Position numbers and translations under genes: made by a program. Below are positions 52,329 to 61,109 of a stretch of DNA of 64,000 nt, in pieces. The DNA comes from Svornostia abyssi (GTDB lineage Bacteria > Actinomycetota > Thermoleophilia > Solirubrobacterales > Solirubrobacteraceae). Under the pieces are notes generated by a model. That model was not told the origin of the DNA. It saw nothing but the letters and a program-made list of their open reading frames with translations, and searched no databases. The stretch spans positions 4,526,001-4,590,000 of the forward strand of contig CP088295.1 of the NCBI GenBank assembly GCA_024666565.1, written 5' to 3'. How positions within the stretch are numbered: the stretch's first letter is position 1; each line of letters opens with the position of its first letter.

Positions 52329-53372
52329 CTAGGCGGTGGCGTGCGGTCGCGTGCGCGGGCCTGTCGGCAGGACCTTCCAGAACACCACTCCGGCGGCGCA
52401 CGACACGACGGTCGCAAGAAGAAACACCCCGAACCCGGTGCCGTCGATCAGCCGGAAGACCAGCATCTGCATGAGGAAGACGTGAAAGGAGGCCTGCCCG
52501 ACGACCATCAGCGGGCGCAGCGCGGTGCGCACGCGGGCCCCAAGCGGGATCGCGAGGAAGACCATCACGATCGCGCCTGCCCAGAAGGCACTCGGCACTG
52601 CGGTGGCCAGGAAGGAGGGCTGCAGACGCGTGATGTCCGGGTCGGCAGCCTCGAGCCATGCCAGCCACGCGACGCTGACCGGTACGCCCGCCCAGATCCA
52701 CCGATTGCGCCTCGCGCGCGGCCGCTGATCGTCGGCCAGCCACATGCCCACGGCGATCGCGGCAAGGTAGTGCAGGATGTTCGCGACGTACAGGTACGGG
52801 TACTGCTGGTCACGCCACGCGTCGACCTGACCGGCGGCGAGTTCAAACGCGACCGAGATTGCGAAGCATGCGATCACCGTGGCGCGCGGGTAGGCGCGAT
52901 AGACGGCGAACAGGAACGGGAACACGATCGCGAATGTCACCACGAGCGTGACGAAGTAGCTCCCGGGCCCCGGGAACGGGAGCCGGCCGGCGAGCACCGT
53001 CGGGCCGAGTTCCAGCTTCCCGAGCGCGGCGCCCACCGCCGTGGACAGCACGGCGAACGCGAGGATCGGGACGCCGAGCCGCCAGAACCGCCCGCGCCAG
53101 TAGTCGGAGCCCACCAGTTCGCGCAGCGGCGCATCGGCCCGCCGTCGCAGCGACCGGGCGGCGTTCAGGCCCATCAGGACGAGGAACACCGTGACGGCCT
53201 GACGCACCCAGAACGATCCCCACAGCGACGCGAGCCCATCCTTCGTGATCGCGTGCTGAGCGATGACCCCGAGGATCGCCAGGCCCTTCAGGATGTCCAG
53301 TTGCGCCGACCGTTCCGACGCGGTGCCCGCGGGGATCCGCGGGGCGGGCTCGAGGGTCACTGCGGTCGCCAT
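52329..53372 (-). CDS. Acyltransferase family 3 membrane protein
   Basis: 347 residues, ten TM helices. Begins near QLDILKGLAILGVIAQHAIT, the family's R/K-x10-H signature (ILKGLAILGVIAQH); then FWRLGVPILAFAVL and SFHVFLMQMLVFRLID. O-acetylates or acylates sugars in envelope polysaccharide. Upstream it carries a 16-bp sequence shared with the Wzz-like gene at 62 kb. Confidence 0.85.
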   Translation of the reverse strand: MATAVTLEPAPRIPAGTASERSAQLDILKGLAILGVIAQHAITKDGLASLWGSFWVRQAVTVFLVLMGLNAARSLRRRADAPLRELVGSDYWRGRFWRLGVPILAFAVLSTAVGAALGKLELGPTVLAGRLPFPGPGSYFVTLVVTFAIVFPFLFAVYRAYPRATVIACFAISVAFELAAGQVDAWRDQQYPYLYVANILHYLAAIAVGMWLADDQRPRARRNRWIWAGVPVSVAWLAWLEAADPDITRLQPSFLATAVPSAFWAGAIVMVFLAIPLGARVRTALRPLMVVGQASFHVFLMQMLVFRLIDGTGFGVFLLATVVSCAAGVVFWKVLPTGPRTRPHATA

Positions 53373-53398
53373 CGCTCAAGAACGTGGCTGAGGGGCCA

Positions 53399-53414
53399 GA
53401 ACTTGCGAGGGCGG
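53399..53414 (-). repeat. Shared 16-bp leader motif, copy 1
   Basis: CCGCCCTCGCAAGTTC on the minus strand, 27 nt upstream of the acyltransferase start. Identical at 62087-62102. Confidence 0.5.
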
Positions 53415-53482
53415 CGCGCGCCGGTCGTCCAGTTTGCGTCGGCACGGTCAACCGTCCGGGTGCCGCGGACGACCACGTTGGC

Positions 53483-54571
53483 ATGCCACGCTTCCCCGCC
53501 TGCGCGACGGCACTCGCCTGCGCCGCCGCAGCACTCACCGCTGCGCCCGTGGCGCCCGCCGCCGCCGCCCCCGAGTTCTTCGGCCCCGGCGCCGTCTTCA
53601 ATGAACGGGTCGACCACCTCACGGCGCTCGACCGCGACTCCGCGGCGTACGCCGCCGAACTGCACCGTCAGGTACGGGCATACCGAACCACCGTGAACAT
53701 CCGGCGTTTCACCGTGCCCATCTACCGTGTCGGCGCATCTCAGCCGCGGGTGCGGGTCGCGATCGACCAGCAGACGGCGCAGCGCATGCAGGAAATCATG
53801 AGCAGCGTGCCGCTTCCTCCCGGTGCGCGCGGGTCCGCGGGCACCGACGCCGCAGCCGTCGTGTACCAGGAGAGCACGGACACGATGTGGGAGTTCTGGC
53901 GCCTGCGCAAGGAGGACGACGGCTTTCACGCCGGATGGGGCGGTCGGGTGGTCGGCGTGTCCGAGACACCTGGGTGGTTCCGCAACCTGACCGACCCGGG
54001 CACCGGTGAGGTCATGGAGAAATGGCACTTCGGCGCGAACGCCACCCACCTCAATCTCCTCGGTGGCGTGGTGACGATTCCCGAATGGCAGAGCGGGCGG
54101 ATCGACCACGCCCTCGCGATTGCCATCCCCGAGGCACGCCAGGGCGTGTGGTCGCTGCCGGCCGGCGGGACGGACGGCAAGATCACCGGAGGGCAAGCGA
54201 TCCCAGAGGGCGCGAGGTTCCGGCTCGACCCCGACCTCGATCTGGATCGGCTCGACCTGCCCCCGATGACCCGCATGCTCGCGCGGGCGGCACAACGGCA
54301 CGGAATGATCGTCAACAACACCGCGGGCGCCGTCGCCTTCTACGGCGAGGACGTGACCCGTTTCGGTTCGGCCAGCGATCCATACGTTCCGCTCCTCGGG
54401 GGGCTGCGCCCCGGCCAGGTCGCGGAGGCGTTCCCATGGGAGCACGTCCAGACCCTGCCGCTGCGACTCACCGACGGCGCACGCACCGGCGACGCCCTGC
54501 GCGCCAGCAGTCGACGGGGCAAGACGAAACAGACCAAGCAGCGGCGACAGACGCGCCGGCGCAGCCGCTGA
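53483..54571 (+). CDS. Secreted protein, unknown family (paralogue A)
   Basis: 362 residues. Signal peptide MPRFPACATALACAAAALTA, cleavage near AAAAPEF. Core shared with the next gene: NIRRFTVPIYRVG, VYQESTDTMWEFWRLRKEDD, GFHAGWGGRVV, GVVTIPEWQSGRIDHALAIA and IPEGARFRLDPDLDLDRLDL. Ends in a Lys/Arg/Gln-rich tail. Conserved Trp and acidic residues resemble carbohydrate-binding surfaces, but I recognise no family. Next to polysaccharide genes. Confidence 0.78.
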   Translation: MPRFPACATALACAAAALTAAPVAPAAAAPEFFGPGAVFNERVDHLTALDRDSAAYAAELHRQVRAYRTTVNIRRFTVPIYRVGASQPRVRVAIDQQTAQRMQEIMSSVPLPPGARGSAGTDAAAVVYQESTDTMWEFWRLRKEDDGFHAGWGGRVVGVSETPGWFRNLTDPGTGEVMEKWHFGANATHLNLLGGVVTIPEWQSGRIDHALAIAIPEARQGVWSLPAGGTDGKITGGQAIPEGARFRLDPDLDLDRLDLPPMTRMLARAAQRHGMIVNNTAGAVAFYGEDVTRFGSASDPYVPLLGGLRPGQVAEAFPWEHVQTLPLRLTDGARTGDALRASSRRGKTKQTKQRRQTRRRSR

Positions 54572-54605
54572 ACACCGCGTTCACAACCTCCTCCCTCCCA
54601 CGCCG

Positions 54606-54611
54606 TAGCAT
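54606..54611 (+). promoter_or_regulatory. -10 element TAGCAT of leaderless lipoprotein gene
   Basis: TAGCAT followed by exactly 8 nt and GTG 54620; same hexamer as at metH. Confidence 0.6.
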
Positions 54612-54619
54612 CCGGCGCC

Positions 54620-55681
54620 GTGCGGAAGGCAGGGAGCATGGTCGGCGCGGTCTGTGCCGCGGCGGTCCTCGCAGGAGGATGCGGTGACGACCCGGAGCAG
54701 GTCACGGTGACCGAGACGGTGACCCGCACAGACACGCGCCAGGACGCGCCGACCCCAAAGGCGACCACCCCGTCTGAGAGCACCGCGCGCCCCGAGTTCT
54801 ACGCGCCGGATTCTCCGTGGAACACGCCGATCGCCAACGAAGCGGCGCTGGACCCGCGCTCCGCCCGGTACATCGACCGACTGCAGCGCATGGTCGATAT
54901 CGACGGCACCACCGTGGCCATCGAGACGTTCAGCATCCCGATCTACCGCGTCGGGCCCGATCAGGCCCGCGTCCGCGTCGAGCTCGACCGCCGCGCACCC
55001 GCGTTGCAGCGCGCATTCGACGCCGTCCCGGTCCCGGATGATGCGAAAGCCGCGGACGGCACCGATCGGGCGCTGCTCATCTACCAGGAGTCCACGGACA
55101 CCATCTGGGAGTTCTGGCGCTTCCGCCGCGAGAACGGCGGGCTGCGCGCCGGCTGGGGCGGGCGGATGGCCGACGTGTCCAAGAACCCGGGCTACTACCG
55201 GATGCGCACCGAGCCCGAGATCGAAAAGCCGTTCTGGGGATTCAACGCGACGAACCTCGGCGGCGCCACCGGTGTCATGACGATCGACGAGCTACGACGC
55301 GGACGCATTGACCACGTCCTGGCTCTGGCGATCCCGGAGGCCCGCAAGGATGTCTGCGCGGCGCCTGCGAACGGGACCGACGGCGCGACCGAAGAGCCGG
55401 ACGCGATCCCGGAGGGCGCGCGGTTCCGCCTCGACCCGGACCTCGATGTCGATGCGCTCGACGTGCCAGAGATGACGAAGATCATGGCGCGGGCCGCCCA
55501 GCGGTACGGCGTCGTCGTCACCAACCGCGGCGGAGCCGTCGCGTTCTGGGCTGAGGACCCGTCGCAGTACGACGGTGACCCGTACGAGGACCTGCTCGAC
55601 GGCAGCTCGCCGGCCGAGGTCGCACAGGCCTTTCCGTTCGACCGCTTGCAGACGCTGAAGCTCCAGACGCGCGCCTGCTGA
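54620..55681 (+). CDS. Lipoprotein, unknown family (paralogue B)
   Basis: 353 residues from leaderless GTG 54620. Lipobox VLAGGC (Cys about 21), Thr/Asp-rich linker, then the same domain as paralogue A: TFSIPIYRVGPDQARVRVEL, IYQESTDTIWEFWRFRRENG, GLRAGWGGRMADV, RGRIDHVLALAIPEARKDVC and IPEGARFRLDPDLDVDALDV. One copy is membrane-tethered and one released, which suggests acting on or binding the same exported polymer. Confidence 0.8.
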   Translation: MRKAGSMVGAVCAAAVLAGGCGDDPEQVTVTETVTRTDTRQDAPTPKATTPSESTARPEFYAPDSPWNTPIANEAALDPRSARYIDRLQRMVDIDGTTVAIETFSIPIYRVGPDQARVRVELDRRAPALQRAFDAVPVPDDAKAADGTDRALLIYQESTDTIWEFWRFRRENGGLRAGWGGRMADVSKNPGYYRMRTEPEIEKPFWGFNATNLGGATGVMTIDELRRGRIDHVLALAIPEARKDVCAAPANGTDGATEEPDAIPEGARFRLDPDLDVDALDVPEMTKIMARAAQRYGVVVTNRGGAVAFWAEDPSQYDGDPYEDLLDGSSPAEVAQAFPFDRLQTLKLQTRAC

Positions 55682-57202
55682 TCAGCGTGCCAGGCGAGCG
55701 CGCAGCCGCCGCACCCGGTCACGGTCCCGTGGGCTGCGACCGCCGACGACGACAGCGACGACGGAGTAGGCGGCGGCACCGGCCACGAGCGAGACGGGGA
55801 GCATCAGCAGCGCGTCGAGCTGATCGTCGACGAGCCGGGAGACCACGAACCCGGCACCGTACGCAAGCGGGATCGCGACGGCCTGCCGCACGGTGAAGAG
55901 CACCTGCAGCGGCGAGGTCATCGAGCGGGCCGTCACCGCCGTGATCACGATGAGGCCGGCTGCGTATGCGATGACCTGGCCGAGCGCACACCCGGCAATG
56001 CCCATCTGCCACGTCAGCACCGCCATGAGCGGGAGCCCCACGCCGGCGCGGACCAGCGAGATCACCGAGCTCGCGGTCGGGCGGTTCAGCGCCCACATCG
56101 ATTGGAACTGCACGAACGAGCAGATCGCCAGCGGCGGGACGAGGAGGAGGAAGACCAGCGCATCGGATGCCACCACGAATCCCTCGCCGAACACTTCCAT
56201 CACGCCGACGGCGGCACCGCCTCCCGCTGCGGCGATCAGGGTCAGGCCCGTCAGGACGTAGCGCATCGTGTCCGCCAGCGCTCGGTCAGCTCCCGCGAGA
56301 TCGCCTGCATCGCGGCGCTCGATAAGCGTCGGGAACAGCATCTCGGAGATCCGGGCCCGGAGTTCCATCACCCGCCGCACGAGCTGCCACGCCCGCGAAT
56401 ACGCGCCGAGGGCGGCGAGGGGTGAGAACAGGCCGATGATCCAGGTCCCGGCCTGGTTCAGTGCGGCCTCGGCGAGGGTGCCCGGGGTCAGCTTCAGGCC
56501 GAAGGACACGATCTCGCGAAGGCTGCTCGCTCCTTCGCGCAGCACCGAGACGGGGACGACGAGCCGCATGTAGCGCCGCACCGCAACAATGCGCCACGCC
56601 AGCAACGGGATCCACGAGAGCGTTTCGGCGAGCACGAGGGACAGCGTGGTCCCCCAGGCGATCCCGGCGATGATCATCATGCTCGCCGTGAGCAATGCCT
56701 GAGTGACCCGCATCCGCAGCAGAATCGGGCCCGCCCGGAAGGTCGTGAAGACGCGGTCGAGGTTCCAGCTCGGATTGAAGACCAACAGGCTGAACACGAT
56801 CGGGATCACTGCCAGCCCGAACAACTCCGGCCGCCCCATCGGTCCGGAGAAGATGAGCCACGTCACCAGCAGGACGAGCGCGCCCATGCCTGCGGTGAGC
56901 GCGGTGGAGAAACCGAACATCGCCGCCCAGAGGCCGGTGATCTGCGGATCTCGCGCGGGGAGGACCGCGATGCGCCGCGCGAACGCCGCCTGCTCCCGTA
57001 CGCTTGACAGGTTGTTGAGGATGTAGTACGGCGCGAACGCGAGTGCATACTCACCGAGGACCTCGACGCCGAAGAGGCGCGCGATCGCGATGCTCGAACC
57101 CAGTCCGACCGCCGTCACCAGCACGAACGCGATGGCTTCGAACCCGACACCCTCGCTGTAGGAGCCGCGGCTCGCCTTCGGGTCCACCGCACCTGTTCCC
57201 AT
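55682..57202 (-). CDS. Wzx-type polysaccharide flippase (MATE/MVF superfamily)
   Basis: 506 residues, twelve to fourteen TM helices. IAIARLFGVEVLGEYALAFA is the start of the polysaccharide-transport family; ELRARISEMLFPTLIERRDA is the usual loop. Flips lipid-linked repeat units for assembly by the Wzz/O-antigen ligase proteins encoded upstream. Start overlaps the glycosyltransferase stop (TGATG). Confidence 0.88.
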   Translation of the reverse strand: MGTGAVDPKASRGSYSEGVGFEAIAFVLVTAVGLGSSIAIARLFGVEVLGEYALAFAPYYILNNLSSVREQAAFARRIAVLPARDPQITGLWAAMFGFSTALTAGMGALVLLVTWLIFSGPMGRPELFGLAVIPIVFSLLVFNPSWNLDRVFTTFRAGPILLRMRVTQALLTASMMIIAGIAWGTTLSLVLAETLSWIPLLAWRIVAVRRYMRLVVPVSVLREGASSLREIVSFGLKLTPGTLAEAALNQAGTWIIGLFSPLAALGAYSRAWQLVRRVMELRARISEMLFPTLIERRDAGDLAGADRALADTMRYVLTGLTLIAAAGGGAAVGVMEVFGEGFVVASDALVFLLLVPPLAICSFVQFQSMWALNRPTASSVISLVRAGVGLPLMAVLTWQMGIAGCALGQVIAYAAGLIVITAVTARSMTSPLQVLFTVRQAVAIPLAYGAGFVVSRLVDDQLDALLMLPVSLVAGAAAYSVVAVVVGGRSPRDRDRVRRLRARLAR

Positions 57203-58197
57203 CAGGCGACGCGATCGGCGCGCGACCCAGCGACGGCGGCACGTGCCCGGGTGAACGCCCGTGACGAACGCACGGCATCCTCGACACGGGCGCGCGCGCC
57301 CTCGACACGGTCGCGGAGCGGCGGATCCTGCAGGCCCGCGTACGGCAAGTCACGCGCGCGCGCCCACGCGGTGTTGAACCGGGCCGCGGCGGGTCGTGCG
57401 GCCGGCGCCACGGGCCGCTGCAGCAGCCCCGACGGCCACGCGCGCGCGTGATAATGCAGGAGCGCCGGCTCGCCGGCCCCAACGGCTCGTGCGTGCAGTG
57501 GTAGATGCGTCGGACAGTTCGCTGCAACCCCCAGCGGTTCGCCGCCCAGCTCGGCCATGGCGGCCATCAACGCGTACTGGTCGGCGAAGATGCGCCGGGC
57601 GCGCGGCACCAGGCGGTCATCTTGCGCCAACATGTCGACGACGCGGTAGAGCCAGCGGGCCCACGCGTCCTGCATCGCGGCAAGACGGTCGCACGGGACG
57701 ACCACCACCCCCGAGTTGTAGTACCGGTGCATCGGCCTCCCCGTGGAGGACGCGAGCACATCGCGCGGCGGCAGGGGCATGCCGAGCGCGGAGCACAGTG
57801 CCCCCCAGTCCGCCGGCCCGAGCGGATCCATGTCCGCGGGCTTGGCTCCCGGCGATGCGATCGGGAGATGCGGCGCGGGATCGCCCGCGACCACGACGTC
57901 GCAATCGATCATCACGACGGCGTCCACGCCGGCGTCAAAGGCGGACCCGAGTTCGAGGATCCTCAGCTTGTTGGCGTACGAGAGGCGTGCGTCAAACGGC
58001 TCCACTTCGTGGACCGTGACGTCCAGTGCCTGCAGCGGCTCCAGCAGCTCGCCGGGTACCCGGCCGGCGAAGCAGGCGTGAAAGGGCGCGTCGGCGGCGC
58101 TCCCTCCCAGGGCACGGAGCGACCAGGCGAGCCGTTCGACCCGCGCCACCCAGTCGGCGCGCGGCTCCCCGGCACAGGCGAACGCGAGCCCGGTCAT
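57202..58197 (-). CDS. GT-A fold glycosyltransferase-like protein
   Basis: 331 residues from ATG 58197, overlapping the ligase stop (ATGA). VVMIDCDVVVAGDPAPHLPI holds a DxD-type DCD metal motif; YYNSGVVVVPCDRLAAMQDA and FADQYALMAAMAELGGEPLG are features of GT8/GT-A transferases. In a polysaccharide operon between two ligase genes and the flippase, so probably adds a sugar to the repeat unit. Confidence 0.78.
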   Translation of the reverse strand: MTGLAFACAGEPRADWVARVERLAWSLRALGGSAADAPFHACFAGRVPGELLEPLQALDVTVHEVEPFDARLSYANKLRILELGSAFDAGVDAVVMIDCDVVVAGDPAPHLPIASPGAKPADMDPLGPADWGALCSALGMPLPPRDVLASSTGRPMHRYYNSGVVVVPCDRLAAMQDAWARWLYRVVDMLAQDDRLVPRARRIFADQYALMAAMAELGGEPLGVAANCPTHLPLHARAVGAGEPALLHYHARAWPSGLLQRPVAPAARPAAARFNTAWARARDLPYAGLQDPPLRDRVEGARARVEDAVRSSRAFTRARAAVAGSRADRVA

Positions 58198-59627
58198 GCC
58201 GCAGCCTCCCCGGTACGTGCCGGCAGGCCGGCGAGCACTTTCGGCCCGGCCGCGATGCCCGCCCAGGTGAAGAGAAGGACGAACTGAAAGGGATGCGCAG
58301 CCGGGGTGACCATGATGAGCACCACGTGGCACGTGACGAGGGCAAGCAGCCCGACACGCCAGGCATCGAGATCGCTACCTCGCGGCGGCCCCAGCAGGCC
58401 GTCGAGCAGCGCGAGGGCGCTCGCCAGCAGCCACAGCCCGGCACCGATCAGCCCGACCTCGGCCAGCCGCGCGAGGACGAGGTTGTGCATCCCGGTCCTC
58501 GCCCGCACGGTGTTCAGCGGATACGTGTCCGCCAGCCAGAAGTAGTCGTCGCCGACGGTCTGGAAGCTGTTCCAGCCCTTCCCCGTCAAGGGTGCGTCGA
58601 GGAACATGTTCACGGCCGCGCGATTGAGGTTCTGCCGGTCCCAGACGGTTTCCTGGTTCGTCGCGCGTTCGCTCGCACGATCGGTCAGGGTCGGGATCAC
58701 CGCGAACACCGCGATCACGACCACGAGCGCCGCCGCCGCGAGCGGCAGGGCGACCCGCCGAAGCTGCGGGGATGCCGCCGCGGCCGCGACCGCGCCCGCC
58801 GCGGCGCCGGCCCACGCTGCACGCGTGAGCGTCAGCACGATCCCCACGACACACAGCGTGACCACGATCTCGGCCGCCCGCCGCTGCCAACCCACCACCG
58901 TGCCACGGCGCAGCAGCATGGCGGCCACGAGACACGCGAACATGGCGAACCCGTTGACCTCGCTCTCAAGAAACGGCCCGCGCGCGCGGCCAAGATGGCG
59001 GGAGACGCCAGGATCCGCGATGTAGGCCGGAAAGACCAGCCCCGAGGCGATGATCTCGACGACCGCGAGGACTCCGAGGTAGGCGCCGAGCGCCGTGAGG
59101 CAGCCGAGCAGGATCTTCCTGTCCTGCACGGTCGCAAACGCGACTGGTGCAGCAAGGAAGCACGCGAACGCTGGGAGCCCGATGCGGTCGAGCTGCTCAA
59201 TCGGGTCCCCGAGCGCCCCGGCGGCGAGCGCCGAGGCCGCAGCGAACGCGGCGAAGACCATGAGTGCCCAGTGCGACGGGCGGAGACGCAGGTGTGGGAC
59301 GTCGCGGACCGCAGGGACCCGCAGGAGTGTCGCCAGCACGCCGCCGACGAGCAGAATCCGCTCGGGCGTCACCAGCGGCGGCAGGCCGACGAGCTCCCAG
59401 TGCCCTGCGACCGTGGACAAGACGACGCCCGCGCTGATCAACCACGCTGGCCGAGTCCCGGTTGCGATGGCGATGAACCCGGCTGCGCCCGCCACACCGC
59501 AGGTGATGAGGAAGTGCCGGGGGGCGATGGCGCCGGCCGCCGCCATCGCGAGCAGGCCCACGGAGACGGCGAGTGCCACAGCGGCGGCAGCAAGGGTCGC
59601 CGACCGGGGGGCGAGCGCGGGGGTCAT
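58194..59627 (-). CDS. O-antigen ligase / Wzy-like membrane protein (copy 2)
   Basis: 477 residues from ATG 59627 (MTPALAPRSATLAAAAVALA); an in-frame TTG at 59675 is an alternative. About twelve TM helices with the long periplasmic loop DRQNLNRAAVNMFLDAPLTG, GKGWNSFQTVGDDYFWLADT and TGMHNLVLARLAEVGLIGAG, the Wzy_C/WaaL pattern (R..N..H). A 10-codon frame from ATG 59658 ends in a TGA overlapping ATG 59627, possibly a coupling leader. Paralogue of the next upstream gene. Confidence 0.85.
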   Translation of the reverse strand: MTPALAPRSATLAAAAVALAVSVGLLAMAAAGAIAPRHFLITCGVAGAAGFIAIATGTRPAWLISAGVVLSTVAGHWELVGLPPLVTPERILLVGGVLATLLRVPAVRDVPHLRLRPSHWALMVFAAFAAASALAAGALGDPIEQLDRIGLPAFACFLAAPVAFATVQDRKILLGCLTALGAYLGVLAVVEIIASGLVFPAYIADPGVSRHLGRARGPFLESEVNGFAMFACLVAAMLLRRGTVVGWQRRAAEIVVTLCVVGIVLTLTRAAWAGAAAGAVAAAAASPQLRRVALPLAAAALVVVIAVFAVIPTLTDRASERATNQETVWDRQNLNRAAVNMFLDAPLTGKGWNSFQTVGDDYFWLADTYPLNTVRARTGMHNLVLARLAEVGLIGAGLWLLASALALLDGLLGPPRGSDLDAWRVGLLALVTCHVVLIMVTPAAHPFQFVLLFTWAGIAAGPKVLAGLPARTGEAAA

Positions 59628-59656
59628 GGCGAGGGTGGCGTTCGGCGCGGACGCAT

Positions 59657-59670
59657 ACTCCTGTCGTGTG
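59657..59670 (-). repeat. 14-bp repeat CACACGACAGGAGT, copy A
   Basis: Contains a Shine-Dalgarno-like AGGAG and precedes the second ligase gene; identical at 62042-62055 before the Wzz-like gene. Confidence 0.45.
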
Positions 59671-59684
59671 ATCAACGCCGCCCC

Positions 59685-61109
59685 TCAGCGCGATCTTCCG
59701 GCGTCGAGCGCGGCCGGCCCGGCAGCGACACCCGCCCACAACAGCAGCACCAGCAACTCGAACGGGTGGGCGGCGGGCGTCACCATCACGAGCACGCCGT
59801 AGAACACGGACAGGGCAAGGAGTCCCGCGCGCCACTGACCCAGGTCCCCGGGCGCGGGGCCCGTGAGTCCTTCACGCAGCGCGAGAATGATGGCCAAGAG
59901 CCACAGCGCCGCACCGATCAAGCCGAGCTCGGACGCCTTTGCGAGCAGCAGGTTGTGCACGCCCGTTTGCGCGCGGGCGACGCTGAGCGGGAAACTCTCG
60001 GCCTGCCAGAAGTAGTCGTTCGCGACAGCGGAGAAGCGATTCCACCCATGACCGATGAGCGGCTGGTCGAGCACCATGTTCACCGCCGCGGTGTTGAGGT
60101 TCTGCCGGTCCCACAGCGTCTCCTGGTTGCCCGCGCGTTCACCCGCCGCAGCTGAGAGTCCCGGGATCAGCGCGAACGCCCCGAGAACGACGACGACCGC
60201 GGCGGCCGCAGCGGCCGGGAGGTACCGTCGCAGCGACGGCGTGAGCGCCAGCGCGGCGAAGGCGCCGAGGATCGCCCCGAGCCAGGCGGTTCGTGTCAGG
60301 GTCAGGACGATGCCGAGGGCGCACAACGCGATGACCGCCAGCGTGAACGCCCGCAGCCGCGGAGACGTCGTGCCGTGGCGAGCTATGAGCGCGGCGATCA
60401 GGCAGGCGAACATCGCGTAGCCGTCCGCCTCCGACTCGAGGAACGGGCCGCGCGCGCGGCCGAAGTGGCGGGTGATGCCCGGGTCGGCGATGAAGCCGGG
60501 AACCACCAGTCCGCCCGCGGTGAGTTCCAGCAGCGCGGTCACCGCGAGGTAGGCACCGAGCGCGACGAGCGACCACGCGAGCACCCGCCGCTCGCTCTCG
60601 CGCGCAAACGCCACCGGCGCCACGAAGAAGCACGCGATCGCGGTGACGCCCATCCGATCGAGCTGAGCGACTGGGTCGATGAGCAGCGTGGCATGGAAGA
60701 TCGCCGATCCCAGCGCGCAGGCCAGGAAGAGCCCAAACGCCCACGTCGACGGCCGCAGCGCGGGCCCCGGGCGGTCACGAACGGGGGCGACGCGGGCGAG
60801 CGTCGCAACGACGCCCGTGACGAGGAGAAGCCGGTCCGGGGCGAGGATGCCGGGGAGCCCGACGTAGTCCCAGTGCCCCGCCATCGATGAGAGCACCAGC
60901 CCGAGGCTGAGGAGCCACGCAGGCGCGGTCCTGGTGGCGATCACCGCGAGCCCGAGAACGCCAGCGAGTCCGCAGGCGAGCAGGAACAGCGGTGGGGCGA
61001 CCGGCAGCGCGCGGGTCGCCGCCGCCGCCAGCAGCGGCACGGCGATGACCGCAACCGCGCCAGCGATCAGCACCCCGGCCCGCGACCGGGGGACCGGCGC
61101 AGCCGTCAC
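59685..61109 (-). CDS. O-antigen ligase / Wzy-like membrane protein (copy 1)
   Basis: 474 residues from GTG 61109, overlapping the Wzz-like stop (GTGA); the upstream in-frame extension would overlap that gene and is rejected. Same topology and motifs as the following paralogue: HFGRARGPFLESEADGYAMF, WDRQNLNTAAVNMVLDQPLI, GHGWNRFSAVANDYFWQAES and TGVHNLLLAKASELGLIGAA. Tandem duplication suggests one polymerase and one ligase, or two linkage specificities. Confidence 0.86.
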   Translation of the reverse strand: MTAAPVPRSRAGVLIAGAVAVIAVPLLAAAATRALPVAPPLFLLACGLAGVLGLAVIATRTAPAWLLSLGLVLSSMAGHWDYVGLPGILAPDRLLLVTGVVATLARVAPVRDRPGPALRPSTWAFGLFLACALGSAIFHATLLIDPVAQLDRMGVTAIACFFVAPVAFARESERRVLAWSLVALGAYLAVTALLELTAGGLVVPGFIADPGITRHFGRARGPFLESEADGYAMFACLIAALIARHGTTSPRLRAFTLAVIALCALGIVLTLTRTAWLGAILGAFAALALTPSLRRYLPAAAAAAVVVVLGAFALIPGLSAAAGERAGNQETLWDRQNLNTAAVNMVLDQPLIGHGWNRFSAVANDYFWQAESFPLSVARAQTGVHNLLLAKASELGLIGAALWLLAIILALREGLTGPAPGDLGQWRAGLLALSVFYGVLVMVTPAAHPFELLVLLLWAGVAAGPAALDAGRSR

